This document shows positions 1 through 8,253 of a DNA stretch of 10,134 bases, one piece after another. Location: the NCBI GenBank assembly GCA_002730485.1, contig PCAH01000176.1:1-10134 (forward strand), in the 5' to 3' direction. The position numbers and the translations under genes were made by a program. The notes under the pieces were generated by a model that saw nothing but the letters and a program-made list of their open reading frames with translations, did no database searches and was not told where the DNA came from. Positions within the stretch are counted from its first letter, which is position 1, and every line of letters starts with the position of its first letter. This DNA is from Dehalococcoidia bacterium (GTDB taxonomy: Bacteria; Chloroflexota; Dehalococcoidia; UBA3495).

Positions 1-2
1 CT

Positions 3-545
3 AAAGGCGGCGAATCACTCCTGAAAGGCCGCCCTGCGCCCGATTTCACCCTGCCGATGCCAGAGGGCGAATTCCTATCACTACAGGAATTACGAGGCCA
101 GAAGGTGCTGTTGGTCTTCCTGAGACACTTCGCTTGAGTGCCCTGAAGGGACCATCTGTCGCAGTTGCGGCAGCAATACAGTGAGATCAAAGCCAAGGGC
201 GCCGAGGTGGTGGCGATCTCCTTTGAGCCCAGAGACCGGCTTTTCCAGCTTACCCGTCAGCTCCAGTTGCCATTCCCGGTTCTGTCAGACCCGGAGCGGG
301 ACGTCTATTTCGCCTATAGCCTGTCCCGAGGGAGTCTGCTGAGAATATTCTCTCCCAGGACCATCTGGACCTACCTGAAGCACTTTGCCAGGCTGCGTAG
401 ATACGAGCATGCAGCCAGTGATTGGAGGCAGCTAGGCGGGGATTTCATCCTGGACTCAGAGGGGTCGGTGTTATACGAGTTCCGTGGCCAAACACCATCA
501 GATCGGCCGACTGTGGCTAGTTTGATCGCCGCCTTGGGTGGTTGA
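3..545 (+). CDS. Peroxiredoxin-like selenoprotein with UxxU active site (SelL-like), 5' partial
   Basis: Thioredoxin-fold protein of the AhpC/TSA peroxiredoxin-like group, expected to be a cytosolic thiol/peroxide oxidoreductase. The open frame starts with the first full codon at 3 and gives 180 residues to the TGA stop at 543-545; the true start lies left of the window. It reads GRPAPDFTLP (residues 9-18), then LLVFLRHFA-U-VP-U-RDHLSQLR, where U45 and U48 are in-frame TGA codons. Cysteine relatives read RHFGCxxCREH at this place, so both TGAs replace the two catalytic cysteines. After the motif come AEVVAISF, a PFPVLSDPER loop and LGGDFILDSEG, all as expected for the fold. The visible part contains no Cys, so the two Sec residues would be the only redox centre. 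A standard gene caller would wrongly start at the internal TTG 165. A pseudogene is possible but unlikely given the exact TGA positions and intact flanks. Confidence 0.88.
135..146 (+). other. Two in-frame TGA (Sec) codons forming a UxxU motif
   Basis: TGA at 135-137 and TGA at 144-146 are separated by GTG CCC (Val-Pro). Both lie in the frame of the peroxiredoxin-like gene, which has conserved coding sequence on each side (LLVFLRHFA before, RDHLSQLR after). Each is one base from a Cys codon (TGC or TGT). Reading both as selenocysteine gives U-V-P-U in the position of the family CxxC. Confidence 0.85.
156..173 (+). promoter_or_regulatory. Candidate bacterial SECIS hairpin
   Basis: CTGTCGC (156-162) pairs with GCGGCAG (167-173) in a 7-bp stem with one U-G wobble, closed by the loop AGUU (163-166). 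Sixteen bases lie between the second TGA and the loop, and 25 between the first TGA and the loop. Both fall in the 16-37 base range used to recognise bacterial SECIS elements, and a G is among the first two loop bases as that model requires. The hairpin lies in coding sequence, as in bacteria, and one hairpin could serve both Sec codons through SelB. A competing hairpin (TTGC/GCAA, 165-176) overlaps it. Confidence 0.7.
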
Positions 546-559
546 TATTCCATATCACA

Positions 560-662
560 CCCGTTCATGGTGAGCCCGTCGAATCATCTTTTTCAGCGTA
601 GGACATAACCAACCGAGGTTTGACTCATGCGCATCCTTCGACGGAGCTCAGGACGAGCGGGG
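560..662. repeat. Imperfect palindromic repeat element, first of two
   Basis: An arm beginning CCCGTTCATGGTGAGCCCG near 560-588 is the imperfect reverse complement of an arm ending CTCAGGACGAGCGGGG near 632-662. Both carry the core TGAGC..CCGTCGAA (or its complement). Arms of this kind, with GTCGAA and TGAGC cores, recur as dispersed intergenic palindromes in many environmental bacterial genomes. No coding potential is convincing here. It lies just after the selenoprotein stop and may end its transcript. Confidence 0.55.
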
Positions 663-686
663 ATGCGGAGCAACAAACATCACTCC

Positions 687-790
687 TCATTCCGTCTTTC
701 CTGCGTAGGCAGGAATCCAGAAATATTGCTCGTTGTGGATGTCGCTGCTGCGAGTTACGTGGATTCCAGCTTACGCTGGAATGACGACAA
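687..790. repeat. MITE/REP-like palindromic repeat pair, second element
   Basis: Two small hairpins face each other: TTCCTGC-GTAG-GCAGGAA (698-715) and ATTCCAGC-TTAC-GCTGGAAT (763-782). The outer parts are also complementary to each other: TCATTCC..GGAATCCAG on the left against GGATTCCAGC..GGAATGACGA on the right. This is the common dispersed family with hairpins flanking GGAATCCAG. The right hairpin lies about 50 bases past the end of the minus-strand proline operon and could act as its transcript end. The stretch 546-831 holds these two elements and no gene. Confidence 0.6.
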
Positions 791-831
791 AAAGGTGTGT
801 CTTGGGAGGATTCGGAGGTTGAAGACCGGAA

Positions 832-1140
832 TCAGTGGTCGCTGCCGTCTTCGCTGAACTGGTTTTCGTCACTGAGGACGCCGGTCTCGCGACCCTGGAA
901 GATGTGCACCACGAAATTTCCGCGGTTGATGCCCACCGAATCGACGATGTCCTCGTCCACGGTGTCGATGATCTGCTGGACGGTCTCCTGGGTCAGACTC
1001 TCATCAACGGAGACCGCGACGTGGACCATCTCCGCTGCGAAGTGGATGTCCACTCGACCAACCTGGCGTTCCTGCTCCATGACCAAGTACGCCTCTGAAT
1101 ATGGTGTGCGCACCTCGCGCTCAAACTTCAAATCCGCCAA
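832..1140 (-). CDS. Conserved-looking hypothetical protein, third gene of proBA operon
   Basis: A 102-residue acidic protein that I do not recognise. It begins at a TTG (1138-1140) with a strong ribosome binding site GGGAGGGTG (complement of 1145-1153) seven bases before it, which decides the start; it ends in TGA. It has no signal peptide, membrane segment or cysteine. The first 75 residues look like a small mixed fold (LKFEREVRTPYSEAYLVMEQ, then VGRVDIHFAAEMVHVAVSVDE, then a helix ETVQQIIDTVDEDIVDSV and a strand NFVVHIFQG). The last 18 residues are polar and acidic, likely disordered. It starts 30 bases after the proA stop on the same strand, so it is probably translated from the proBA transcript. 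A role in proline synthesis is not shown. The reading is supported by the RBS and the alternating hydrophobic pattern, not by family recognition. Confidence 0.72.
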   Translation of the reverse strand: MADLKFEREVRTPYSEAYLVMEQERQVGRVDIHFAAEMVHVAVSVDESLTQETVQQIIDTVDEDIVDSVGINRGNFVVHIFQGRETGVLSDENQFSEDGSDH

Positions 1141-1170
1141 GAATCACCCTCCCAAATTACCCCGCCGCAA

Positions 1171-2448
1171 CTACGGCCTGGTCTGTCCTTTGCCAACAAT
1201 CACCCATTTATAAGAAGTCAGCTCCTTCAGCCCCATGGGGCCGCGAGCATGAAACTTCTGGGTGCTGATGCCGACTTCGGCTCCCAGGCCAAATTGGCCG
1301 CCGTCGGTGAATTGGGTGCTGGCGTTAACGTAAACCACCGCCGCATCAACCTCATCAAGGAACCTGGTGGCGGCTGCGTCGTCTTCGGTGATGATTGCCT
1401 CGGAGTGGCCCGAGCCGTAGGTCTCGATGTGCCCCAGCGCGTCTTCAAGCGAGTCCACCACCTTTACGGCAGCGGTCAGGGAGAGGAACTCCCGACCCCA
1501 GTCATCCTCGTTGGCTGGCAAAGCTGAGCCTGGGGCGTCCGGCCCCAATATGCTGAGGGCCCTGCTGTCACAGTGCAATTCGACTCCTGACCTGGCCAGC
1601 TCTTTGGCCATCAGCGGCAATCCCGCGGCCGCAACCTCAGAGTGCACTAACACGGTGTCTAAGGCGTTGCAGATGGATGGACGCCGGACCTTGGCGTTGT
1701 GGACGATCTCCACCGCCATCTCCAGATCAGCGGCCTTGTCCACGTAGGTGTGACAAACGCCGATGCCTCCGGTCACCGCAGGCATGGTGGCGTTCTCAGC
1801 CACGAATCTGACCAGGCTGGCACCTCCGCGCGGCACCAGCAGATCGATGTATTCATCCATCTTGAGCATGGCGTCCACCAGACCACGGTCTGGGTTGTCG
1901 ACGAACTGGACCGCATCCTCGGTGACACCGGCATCCGACAGGGCCTTTCTCAGCAGGGCCACCAATGCGGTGTTGGAGCGAATGGTCTCCTTGCCGCCAC
2001 GCAGGATGCAGGCGTTGCCCGACTTGAGACACAGGCCAAAGATGTCCACCGTGACGTTGGGTCTGGCTTCGTAGATGCTCCCGACCACGCCCAGTGGTAC
2101 GCGTCTACGACTGGTTTGCAGGCCATTGGGCAGGGAGCTTGTCTCGATGACTTCTCCGATGGGATCGGGGAGTTCTCCCACCTTCTGAATCTCATCAGCG
2201 GTGCCCTTGAGACGGTCGCTGGTCAGCAAGAGCCGGTCCAAAAGTGATTCGTCCAGGCCGTCGGCCTTGGCATCTTGGTAATCCTCTTTGTTTGCCGAGA
2301 GAACAGCTTCCTGCTCCGTCCGAAGGAGCTCGGCCAGATTCAACAGCACCTGGTTCTTATCCTCGGTGGACAACCTGGCCAGCTTGCGTGAAGCCTGTTG
2401 GGCAAGTTTGCCCAGCGCTTTTATGTCTTCTACAGTCTTGGTAGTCAT
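1171..2448 (-). CDS. proA: Gamma-glutamyl phosphate reductase
   Basis: Reduces gamma-glutamyl phosphate to glutamate-5-semialdehyde with NADPH, the second step of proline synthesis in the cytosol. The 425-residue length is close to the usual about 417. An aldehyde-dehydrogenase fold is visible: VPLGVVGSIYEARPNVTVD (117-135), KSGNACILRGGKE (142-154), VPRGGASLVRFVAE (205-218), GGIGVCHTYVD (227-237), and the catalytic-cysteine block NAKVRRPSICNALDTVLVH with Cys260. The C-terminus has VNASTQFTDGGQFGLGAEVGIS and RGPMGLKELTSYKW, both family hallmarks. I chose ATG 2446-2448 (MTTKTVEDI) over upstream starts because those would lie inside proB; AAGG eight bases before it can serve as RBS. Ten bases separate it from the proB stop, so the two are co-transcribed and probably coupled. 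ProA and ProB usually act together because the intermediate is unstable. Confidence 0.97.
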   Translation of the reverse strand: MTTKTVEDIKALGKLAQQASRKLARLSTEDKNQVLLNLAELLRTEQEAVLSANKEDYQDAKADGLDESLLDRLLLTSDRLKGTADEIQKVGELPDPIGEVIETSSLPNGLQTSRRRVPLGVVGSIYEARPNVTVDIFGLCLKSGNACILRGGKETIRSNTALVALLRKALSDAGVTEDAVQFVDNPDRGLVDAMLKMDEYIDLLVPRGGASLVRFVAENATMPAVTGGIGVCHTYVDKAADLEMAVEIVHNAKVRRPSICNALDTVLVHSEVAAAGLPLMAKELARSGVELHCDSRALSILGPDAPGSALPANEDDWGREFLSLTAAVKVVDSLEDALGHIETYGSGHSEAIITEDDAAATRFLDEVDAAVVYVNASTQFTDGGQFGLGAEVGISTQKFHARGPMGLKELTSYKWVIVGKGQTRP

Positions 2449-2458
2449 GATCAATGCC

Positions 2459-3646
2459 TTACAAGAGGACCAGGTTATTCCGGTGCACCACTTCCTGGCC
2501 GTAGTGGTAGCCCAGGGTCTCTTCAATCAATTCTGAGTTCATCCCTTGGATCTTGCCGATGTCCCGGGCCGCGTAGTTAGCGATGCCGCAGGCTATCTTG
2601 ACGCCGTTCGCGTCCACCACATAGATGGACTCACCGCGGCCAAAATCACCCTCGACGTCCTGGATTCCGGCAGGAAGCAGACTCCGGTGGTCCTTGACCA
2701 GCGCCCCGGCCGCTCCGGAGTCAACTACTATCTGTCCTCTCTGGGATATGCCGCTCAACATCCACCGTTTGCGGGCTTCCATCTTGCCGTTGGCAGGCTT
2801 AAAAAACGTGCCCACAGATTCGCCTCTGGCCGCGCGAAGAACAACATTGTCCGCGCGCGCATGGCACATCACCATCGGGATGCCGGACGTGGTAACCAGC
2901 TTGGCGGCCTCCAGTTTCGTGGCCATGCCGCCCCTGGCCCAAGGGTGTAGGTCCTCTCCGGCCAAACTTTCGATGCTGGCGTCCACTTGTTCGACTTCCG
3001 TGATCAGCGTGGCATCTGGATTGGTGCGTGGGTCAGCAGAATAAAGGCCTTCGGTGTCGGTCAGAATCAACAGCAGGTCGGCGTCCACCAGATTGGCCAC
3101 CAGAGCCGATAGCCGGTCATTGTCGCCAAAGACCTCGCCAATCTCATCGACAGCCACCACGTCGTTCTCGTTTACCACTGGAACAACCCGCAGTTCCAAC
3201 AGCCGTTGCAGGGTGTTGCCCACGTTCAGATACGACTGGCGGTTGGATAGGTCGGGGATAGTGAGCAGGGTTTGGGCTGTTTGAGCGCCGTGGGTGGCGA
3301 ACATCTCCTGATAGGTGTGCATCAGGCGGGTCTGCCCCACTGCAGCGAAGACCTGGCGGGAGGAGATATCTGTCCCCACCTCTCCGATGCTGGCACCCAG
3401 AGCTGACCGCCCCGCCGCGATGGCGCCCGATGTCACCAACAACACTTCTCCGTAGGCGTCACGCACCTGACAAAGTTGGCGGACCAGATCGGACATCATC
3501 TCCGAGTCCAAACCGGCCTCGCTAGTTAGGGCGCTGGTACCGGCTTTGACCACGATCCGGCGATAACGGAGGTTGCTGGAACTCAGGCCCGAGTCTGCGG
3601 AACCGGACTTGATGGACGGTTGATTGTCTTGACTTGCTCTGGCCAT
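2459..3646 (-). CDS. proB: Glutamate 5-kinase with PUA domain
   Basis: Phosphorylates L-glutamate with ATP to gamma-glutamyl phosphate, the first and normally proline-inhibited step of proline synthesis. The 395 residues contain an amino-acid kinase domain: VVKAGTSAL (32-40, with the conserved Lys34), LLVTSGAIAAGRSALG, GQTRLMHTYQEMF, VVPVVNENDVVAVDEI, FGDNDRLSALVANL, TDTEGLYSADPR and GGMATKLEAAKLV. A C-terminal PUA domain (about 295-375, including DFGRGESIYVVDANG and CGIANYAARDIG) is present, as in E. coli ProB. The N-terminus carries about 28 extra polar, Ser-rich residues before YRRIVVKAG. No internal ATG, GTG or TTG would give a shorter form, so ATG 3644-3646 is kept although its RBS is weak (AAGAAG directly upstream). 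It is the first gene of the operon; see the extended -10 promoter at 3715-3723. Confidence 0.97.
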   Translation of the reverse strand: MARASQDNQPSIKSGSADSGLSSSNLRYRRIVVKAGTSALTSEAGLDSEMMSDLVRQLCQVRDAYGEVLLVTSGAIAAGRSALGASIGEVGTDISSRQVFAAVGQTRLMHTYQEMFATHGAQTAQTLLTIPDLSNRQSYLNVGNTLQRLLELRVVPVVNENDVVAVDEIGEVFGDNDRLSALVANLVDADLLLILTDTEGLYSADPRTNPDATLITEVEQVDASIESLAGEDLHPWARGGMATKLEAAKLVTTSGIPMVMCHARADNVVLRAARGESVGTFFKPANGKMEARKRWMLSGISQRGQIVVDSGAAGALVKDHRSLLPAGIQDVEGDFGRGESIYVVDANGVKIACGIANYAARDIGKIQGMNSELIEETLGYHYGQEVVHRNNLVLL

Positions 3647-3714
3647 CTTCTTGGTGGTTTAGGCTCAAATTTGGGCGAAAATAAGGTCGGTACGGACCGC
3701 CTGGAACGAGAGAT

Positions 3715-3723
3715 ATTATAGCA
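3715..3723 (-). promoter_or_regulatory. Extended -10 promoter of the proBA operon
   Basis: On the minus strand the bases read TGCTATAAT: a perfect -10 (complement of 3715-3720) preceded by the extended TGn element. No good -35 lies upstream (TCGGTG at 17 bp), which fits an extended -10 promoter. Transcription would start near 3708, leaving a leader of about 60 bases before proB. Confidence 0.6.
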
Positions 3724-3767
3724 CGCACGCTTGTAATCACCGAGTGTTGCCCTCAGTCAATTTGAAC

Positions 3768-3796
3768 TTGTAACAGTCGCGTTCAGGTTCTAGAAT
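3768..3796 (+). promoter_or_regulatory. Sigma70-type promoter of mfd
   Basis: TTGTAA (3768-3773) and TAGAAT (3791-3796) are separated by exactly 17 bases and match the consensus boxes at 4/6 and 5/6. The predicted start is near 3803, the first bases of the hairpin at 3802-3833. It is arranged back to back with the proBA promoter. Confidence 0.5.
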
Positions 3797-3801
3797 GGTT
3801 G

Positions 3802-3833
3802 AAAAGGGGCTGGCTTTGTTACCAGCCCCTTTT
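3802..3833 (+). terminator. Perfect 12-bp hairpin in the mfd leader (terminator or attenuator-like)
   Basis: AAAAGGGGCTGG (3802-3813) and CCAGCCCCTTTT (3822-3833) pair perfectly around the 8-base loop CTTTGTTA. GC-rich core, A-tract and T-tract give it the look of an intrinsic terminator, yet no gene ends here: proB starts to the left on the minus strand and mfd starts 63 bases to the right. It may attenuate mfd, stabilise the 5' end of the mRNA, or insulate the divergent units. Confidence 0.55.
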
Positions 3834-3895
3834 CCGGCGTGTGTTTTATATTTTGATTGGTTCAACCCCATAGATATCGGAGTCCTCAAGCAACA

Positions 3896-6800
3896 ATGAC
3901 CCTCAAGGGAGTACTGGAACTACTGGACCGCCATCCCGAGCACCGCTCCAACGTAGACATCTCGGGACAGGCAGGCGGCAAACCCAGCGGAGATACCTCA
4001 GCCACTGTGCGTCAGGGAGCGCGTTCTGCCTTCCTGGCCTCTTTGTGGTGCCGTCAAAATAGCCCACTTCTGGTGGTAACACCCCGCCCCGATGACGCTC
4101 GACGCCTCCACGACCAGCTGCTCACCTACCTGGGAGAGGACCAGCCCATTCACCTGCTCCCGGAGCCCGAGGTACTGCCCTTTGAGCGCCTGGCAGTGGA
4201 CTCCAACACCAGTAACCAACGTCTGACCGCTCTAGCAGCCCTGGCCAACGCTGGGAATTTTGCCGCCGGTGAGCTAGAGACCCAGCCTTTGATTGTCTGC
4301 TCCGTTGGCTCTGCCTTGCTGTATACCCTGCCGCCGGAGCTGATGGCCGGAGTATTTCCCGCCACCGGAGAGCTGAGCTTGTGGAAGAAGGGAGACCGGG
4401 TCCGCATCAACTCCCTTCTCGGTCAATGGTTGGACCTGGGTTACCGCAACGAACCGGTGGTCGAGGCTCCAGGCAGCTTCAGTCACCGAGGCGGAATCTT
4501 GGACATCTACCCCACCGGCTCGGAATGGCCTCTGCGCATAGAACTGTGGGACGACGAAATCGACACCATCCGCTACTTTGACCCGGTATCGCAGCGCTCA
4601 ATACGACCGGCCGACGAAGTGCGTCTCGCTCCGGCCAGGGAACAACTCCCCGGTCTGACCAACCAAGAAATGATCGCCAGCAGGACCGAAGCTCTGGATT
4701 ACACCAGATGCGGCGAAGAAGTCCGAGACCGGATGGCCGAAGAACTGGAGCAATTGGGTTCAGCCCCAAATCCGGAGACTCTGTCCTTCTACAATGGACT
4801 GGTCAACCAGGCCCACCTAATGGAGTACATCGGCGCCAACGGACTGGTGGTGCTGGAACGCTCGGGGCGGGTTGAAGCAGAAGCCCTGGAACTTGAAGAA
4901 CGCTTTGAGCGCATGCGCGAAGCCCGCGAAGAACGGGGCGAATTGCCAGTCAATTTCCCATCTCCCCACATGGACTGGGAGGAGTTCTCCAACCGGCTGA
5001 GTGGCGTGCCCCAGATGCAGCTGCAAACCTGGGTGGGCGACGACGAAGACAAGATATTCAAGACATCCACCCAGTACTACGGCAAGCTGGATGACCTGGT
5101 CGCAGATGCACACCGGTATCAGGCGACCAACGTTGCCGTGGTGGCTATCACTCAGCACCAAGGTCGAGTCGCGGAAATACTCGAACAAGCTGGCGTCGGC
5201 GTGACCCAGGCTGAGTCCCTTGATGAGTCGCCGTCGCCGGGTCAGGTTTTCTTGATTCCAGGCTCCCTCCGTGATGGCTGGACCATTGATCTGCCCGGTG
5301 ATTCCAAGGGGCCAACCTCACTGGTATTACTGACCGACTCCGAGTTATTCGGCACGGTCAAAGAGCAGCGGTACACCCGCCGCCGCAAAGCGGAACACGG
5401 CCCAGAAGTCGTCCTGGCCGACCTGGTACCAGGTGCCCACGTGGTGCATATCGACCACGGTGTGGCCCGTTTCGCCGGCACCACGAGACTGGGCGACGAA
5501 GAGGACGAAAAAGAATACCTCATCCTGGAATACGCCGAGAACGACAAGCTATACGTACCCACCGATCACCTGGACCGGGTTACCGCGTTTGTTGGCGCCC
5601 AGGACCAACCACCCTCGCTAACCAGGTTGAGCACCGCCGAGTGGGCCAGGGTCAAGAGCCGCGTGAAGGGCGCCACCAGGGAGATGGCCGAGGAACTGCT
5701 GCGCATCAACGCCGCCCGCGCCCTGGCTGTGGGCCACGAGCACGGCAGCGATACCGTCTGGCAACGCGAACTTGAAGATTCGTTCCCATTTGTGGAAACC
5801 CCGGACCAGGCCAGCGCCATCGTCGACGTCAAGAACGACATGGAGACCACCCGCCCAATGGACCGCCTAATCTGCGGCGACGTCGGCTACGGCAAGACTG
5901 AGATCGCCCTCCGCGCCGCTTTTAAGTCGGTGAACGACGGCATGCAGGTTGCCATGTTGGTCCCCACCACCGTCCTGGCCCAGCAGCACTACGCCACCTT
6001 CAGCGAACGTCTCAGTCCCTTCCCAGTCAAGGTGGAAGTCCTGAGCCGGTTCCGCACTCCCAAGGAACAACAAGCGGTCATCGAAGGCCTGCAAGACGGC
6101 AGCGTCGATATCGTGATCGGTACCCACCGGCTGCTGCAGAAAGACGTGAAGTTCAAAGAACTTGGCCTGGCGGTGGTTGATGAGGAGCAGCGCTTCGGAG
6201 TTAGTCACAAGGAGCGACTAAAGCAGCTGCGTCAACAGGTGGATGTGCTCACTCTGAGCGCCACACCCATACCCAGAACCCTCAACATGGCCCTAGCCGG
6301 AATCCGTGACCTGAGCACCATGGACTCACCGCCGGAAGCCAGACTTCCCGTGAAGACCTTCGTGTCTGAATATTCCGAAGATGTGATCAAAGAGGCCATC
6401 CTCCGGGAGATGGAACGGGGTGGGCAAGTGTTCTATCTGCACAACCGAGTCCGTACCATCCACCAGGCGGCCGCCGAGATCAAGAAGATCGTCCCCCAGG
6501 CCAAGATAATGGTCGGCCACGGGCAGATGGGCGAGTCAGAACTTGAAGATGTGATGATGAACTTCGGCAACGGCGATGCCGATGTCCTGGTCTGCACCAC
6601 CATCATCGAGTCTGGCTTGGATATGCCGAACGTAAACACCCTGATACTTGAGAGGGCAGACCGGTTCGGCCTAGCCCAGCTCTACCAGCTACGGGGCCGC
6701 GTCGGCCGGAGCGAACACCGCGCCTACGCCTACCTGCTGGCGCCAAGAGGACGCCGCATCACCGAAGGAGCAGAGCACCGCCTGCAAGCCATCTTGGAGG

Positions 6801-7462
6801 CATCGGAGCTTGGCGCTGGTTTCAGGATTGCCATGCGGGACTTGGAGATCAGGGGCGCCGGAAACATCCTGGGCGCGTCCCAGAGCGGCCACATACAGGA
6901 AGTTGGACTGGATTTGTACACCCAACTCCTGAACGAAGCCGTGCGCGAATTGGATGACGAAGCTGGAAACGCCGACCCTGATGCCCCGCCTGCGGAGATG
7001 CCCAGGATCGAACTCCCGATGAACGCGCGTATTCCGGAGGACTACGTAGACCATCTGCCCACCAGGCTCGCGGTATACCAACGCCTGGCCAAGATGGATG
7101 ACGCAGAGTACATCCCGGAGATCCGTGACGAACTTAGAGACCGTTTTGGCCCCCTCCCTGAAGAGGTCGAGAACCTACTGACTCTGGCGGCCCTCCGGGC
7201 GTTGGCCGCAGATGTGGGTGTGGAGTCTATCGTCCAAGGCAACGATGCCATCGTGCTGGCCCTCAAGACACCGGTTGGCGGAGCGCGAATCCCCCTCCAG
7301 AAGGCGTTGGGGCCATCGGTGCAAGTCGGCAACACCCAGATGCAAATGCCGCTGCGTCGGCTAGGCGATGAATGGCTGTCCCGCCTCACCAGAGTCTTGG
7401 AAAGGTTCTTTGCCTTCCAGGAAAATCTACGGCAGATGGCCGCTTCGGTCTCGGCAGACTAA
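3896..7462 (+). CDS. mfd: Transcription-repair coupling factor Mfd
   Basis: ATP-driven DNA translocase that pushes RNA polymerase stalled at a DNA lesion off the template and recruits UvrA for nucleotide excision repair. The 1188-residue length is usual. From the N-terminus: a UvrB-like region with degenerate ATP motif ([43 protein letters not shown]); the polymerase-interacting domain (about 503-570: [41 protein letters not shown]); a RecG-like helicase with Walker [12 protein letters not shown] (Lys667), DEEQ box (762-765), [48 protein letters not shown] (about 931-947) and the TRG-type segment [16 protein letters not shown]; and the C-terminal TRCF domain (about 1030-1140, [21 protein letters not shown]). 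ATG 3896 is preferred to the in-frame TTG 3857, which lacks an RBS; GGAG (3879-3882) lies 13 bases before ATG, rather far. Monocistronic by context. Confidence 0.98.
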   Translation: MTLKGVLELLDRHPEHRSNVDISGQAGGKPSGDTSATVRQGARSAFLASLWCRQNSPLLVVTPRPDDARRLHDQLLTYLGEDQPIHLLPEPEVLPFERLAVDSNTSNQRLTALAALANAGNFAAGELETQPLIVCSVGSALLYTLPPELMAGVFPATGELSLWKKGDRVRINSLLGQWLDLGYRNEPVVEAPGSFSHRGGILDIYPTGSEWPLRIELWDDEIDTIRYFDPVSQRSIRPADEVRLAPAREQLPGLTNQEMIASRTEALDYTRCGEEVRDRMAEELEQLGSAPNPETLSFYNGLVNQAHLMEYIGANGLVVLERSGRVEAEALELEERFERMREAREERGELPVNFPSPHMDWEEFSNRLSGVPQMQLQTWVGDDEDKIFKTSTQYYGKLDDLVADAHRYQATNVAVVAITQHQGRVAEILEQAGVGVTQAESLDESPSPGQVFLIPGSLRDGWTIDLPGDSKGPTSLVLLTDSELFGTVKEQRYTRRRKAEHGPEVVLADLVPGAHVVHIDHGVARFAGTTRLGDEEDEKEYLILEYAENDKLYVPTDHLDRVTAFVGAQDQPPSLTRLSTAEWARVKSRVKGATREMAEELLRINAARALAVGHEHGSDTVWQRELEDSFPFVETPDQASAIVDVKNDMETTRPMDRLICGDVGYGKTEIALRAAFKSVNDGMQVAMLVPTTVLAQQHYATFSERLSPFPVKVEVLSRFRTPKEQQAVIEGLQDGSVDIVIGTHRLLQKDVKFKELGLAVVDEEQRFGVSHKERLKQLRQQVDVLTLSATPIPRTLNMALAGIRDLSTMDSPPEARLPVKTFVSEYSEDVIKEAILREMERGGQVFYLHNRVRTIHQAAAEIKKIVPQAKIMVGHGQMGESELEDVMMNFGNGDADVLVCTTIIESGLDMPNVNTLILERADRFGLAQLYQLRGRVGRSEHRAYAYLLAPRGRRITEGAEHRLQAILEASELGAGFRIAMRDLEIRGAGNILGASQSGHIQEVGLDLYTQLLNEAVRELDDEAGNADPDAPPAEMPRIELPMNARIPEDYVDHLPTRLAVYQRLAKMDDAEYIPEIRDELRDRFGPLPEEVENLLTLAALRALAADVGVESIVQGNDAIVLALKTPVGGARIPLQKALGPSVQVGNTQMQMPLRRLGDEWLSRLTRVLERFFAFQENLRQMAASVSAD

Positions 7463-7614
7463 GTCGGTCAGGAAACCGCACGCGGCGTCAGGACGCATTG
7501 ATTACTAAGCTACCAACCCGAACCCACAGCGGTGCTGCCACATCTAAGTTGTAACAACTGGTACGCGACTGTGCCAGGTTGCCGGCCCGACGATGGTTAG
7601 CAACGGAGGATACT

Positions 7615-8238
7615 TTGAGTCGCTTTTCATTATTCAACCGGCCCTCGAACTTGGATGCTGGAAGACCAACCGGCAAATGGCGGTTTTTGATGCCGCTGAT
7701 TCTGGTCTTGGCCGTGGCTGCCATTGCCTGCAGCAGCGATAGCGCCGCCAACAGCAGCACGTCGATAATCGGGGATGAATCTGCCAACGCTGGGTACGAG
7801 GCACCAAACTTTTTCTTCACCATGTTCCAGGGCGCAGAGGCGGTCGGAGGAGGGAAGATGGACCTTCACAGTCTAGTGGGACCAAAACCCATCGTGCTCA
7901 ATTTCTGGGCCGGACTGTGCCCGCCCTGCCGGGCTGAGATGCCCGACCTTCAGGAGTTCGACGAGGAATACAAGGACCGGGCCTTGCTACTGGGAATAGA
8001 CGTGGGTCAGTTCTTCGGGCTTGGCAGCCAGGACGACGCAAAAGACCTGCTGAAGGAACTGGGAGTCACCTACCCGGCTGGGTTCACCAATGACGCGGAC
8101 GTCATCAAGGATTACAGAGTATTGGGTATGCCTACGACCATATTCATAGACACTGATGGCGCCATCTCTAACCAGTGGACCGGTGCGCTTAACAAAAGCG
8201 TCTCAGTTAGAGAGACCAAGAAAATGCTGTCTCAGTAG
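7615..8238 (+). CDS. TlpA/ResA-like thioredoxin-fold lipoprotein
   Basis: Predicted membrane-anchored, extracytoplasmic thiol-disulfide oxidoreductase of 207 residues. The start is TTG 7615-7617, chosen because GGAGGA (7605-7610) lies just before it; a TTG at 7579 has none. A basic stretch and hydrophobic segment FLMPLILVLAVAAIAC end in a lipobox-like AIAC, so Cys39 would be lipidated. A Ser/Ala/Asn linker follows, then the redoxin domain: PIVLNFWAGLCPPCRAEMPDLQEF with active-site Cys102 and Cys105, and the cis-proline loop VLGMPTTIFIDTDG (Pro173). Family members usually have Trp directly before CPPC; here it is Leu (GLCPPC). The substrate is unknown; cytochrome c maturation or periplasmic thiol reduction are typical roles. 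It stands alone between mfd and a tRNA gene. The 152 bases before it show no clear promoter. Confidence 0.88.
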   Translation: MSRFSLFNRPSNLDAGRPTGKWRFLMPLILVLAVAAIACSSDSAANSSTSIIGDESANAGYEAPNFFFTMFQGAEAVGGGKMDLHSLVGPKPIVLNFWAGLCPPCRAEMPDLQEFDEEYKDRALLLGIDVGQFFGLGSQDDAKDLLKELGVTYPAGFTNDADVIKDYRVLGMPTTIFIDTDGAISNQWTGALNKSVSVRETKKMLSQ

Positions 8239-8253
8239 CTCACCAAGATATTT

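Noticed and set aside
135..146. TGA reassigned to a standard amino acid (Trp or Gly code)
   Set aside because: mfd, proA, proB and others have no in-frame TGA over thousands of bases and use TGG for Trp, and the hypothetical gene and the selenoprotein itself end in TGA.
135..146. Peroxiredoxin gene as a plain pseudogene
   Set aside because: The frame is otherwise intact for 180 codons, and the only two stops fall exactly on the two CxxC positions, followed by a well-placed hairpin; chance decay would not do this.
627..857. Plus-strand ORF of 76 residues
   Set aside because: It is read out of the palindromic repeats, has no RBS, and its residues are of low-complexity Arg/Ser type.
1171..2526. 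Longer proA start with 26 extra residues
   Set aside because: The extension overlaps the end of proB in another frame and has non-family sequence; ATG 2448 gives a normal ProA N-terminus.
3857..3895. TTG 3857 as the mfd start
   Set aside because: No ribosome binding site precedes it, and the 13 extra residues are not Mfd-like.
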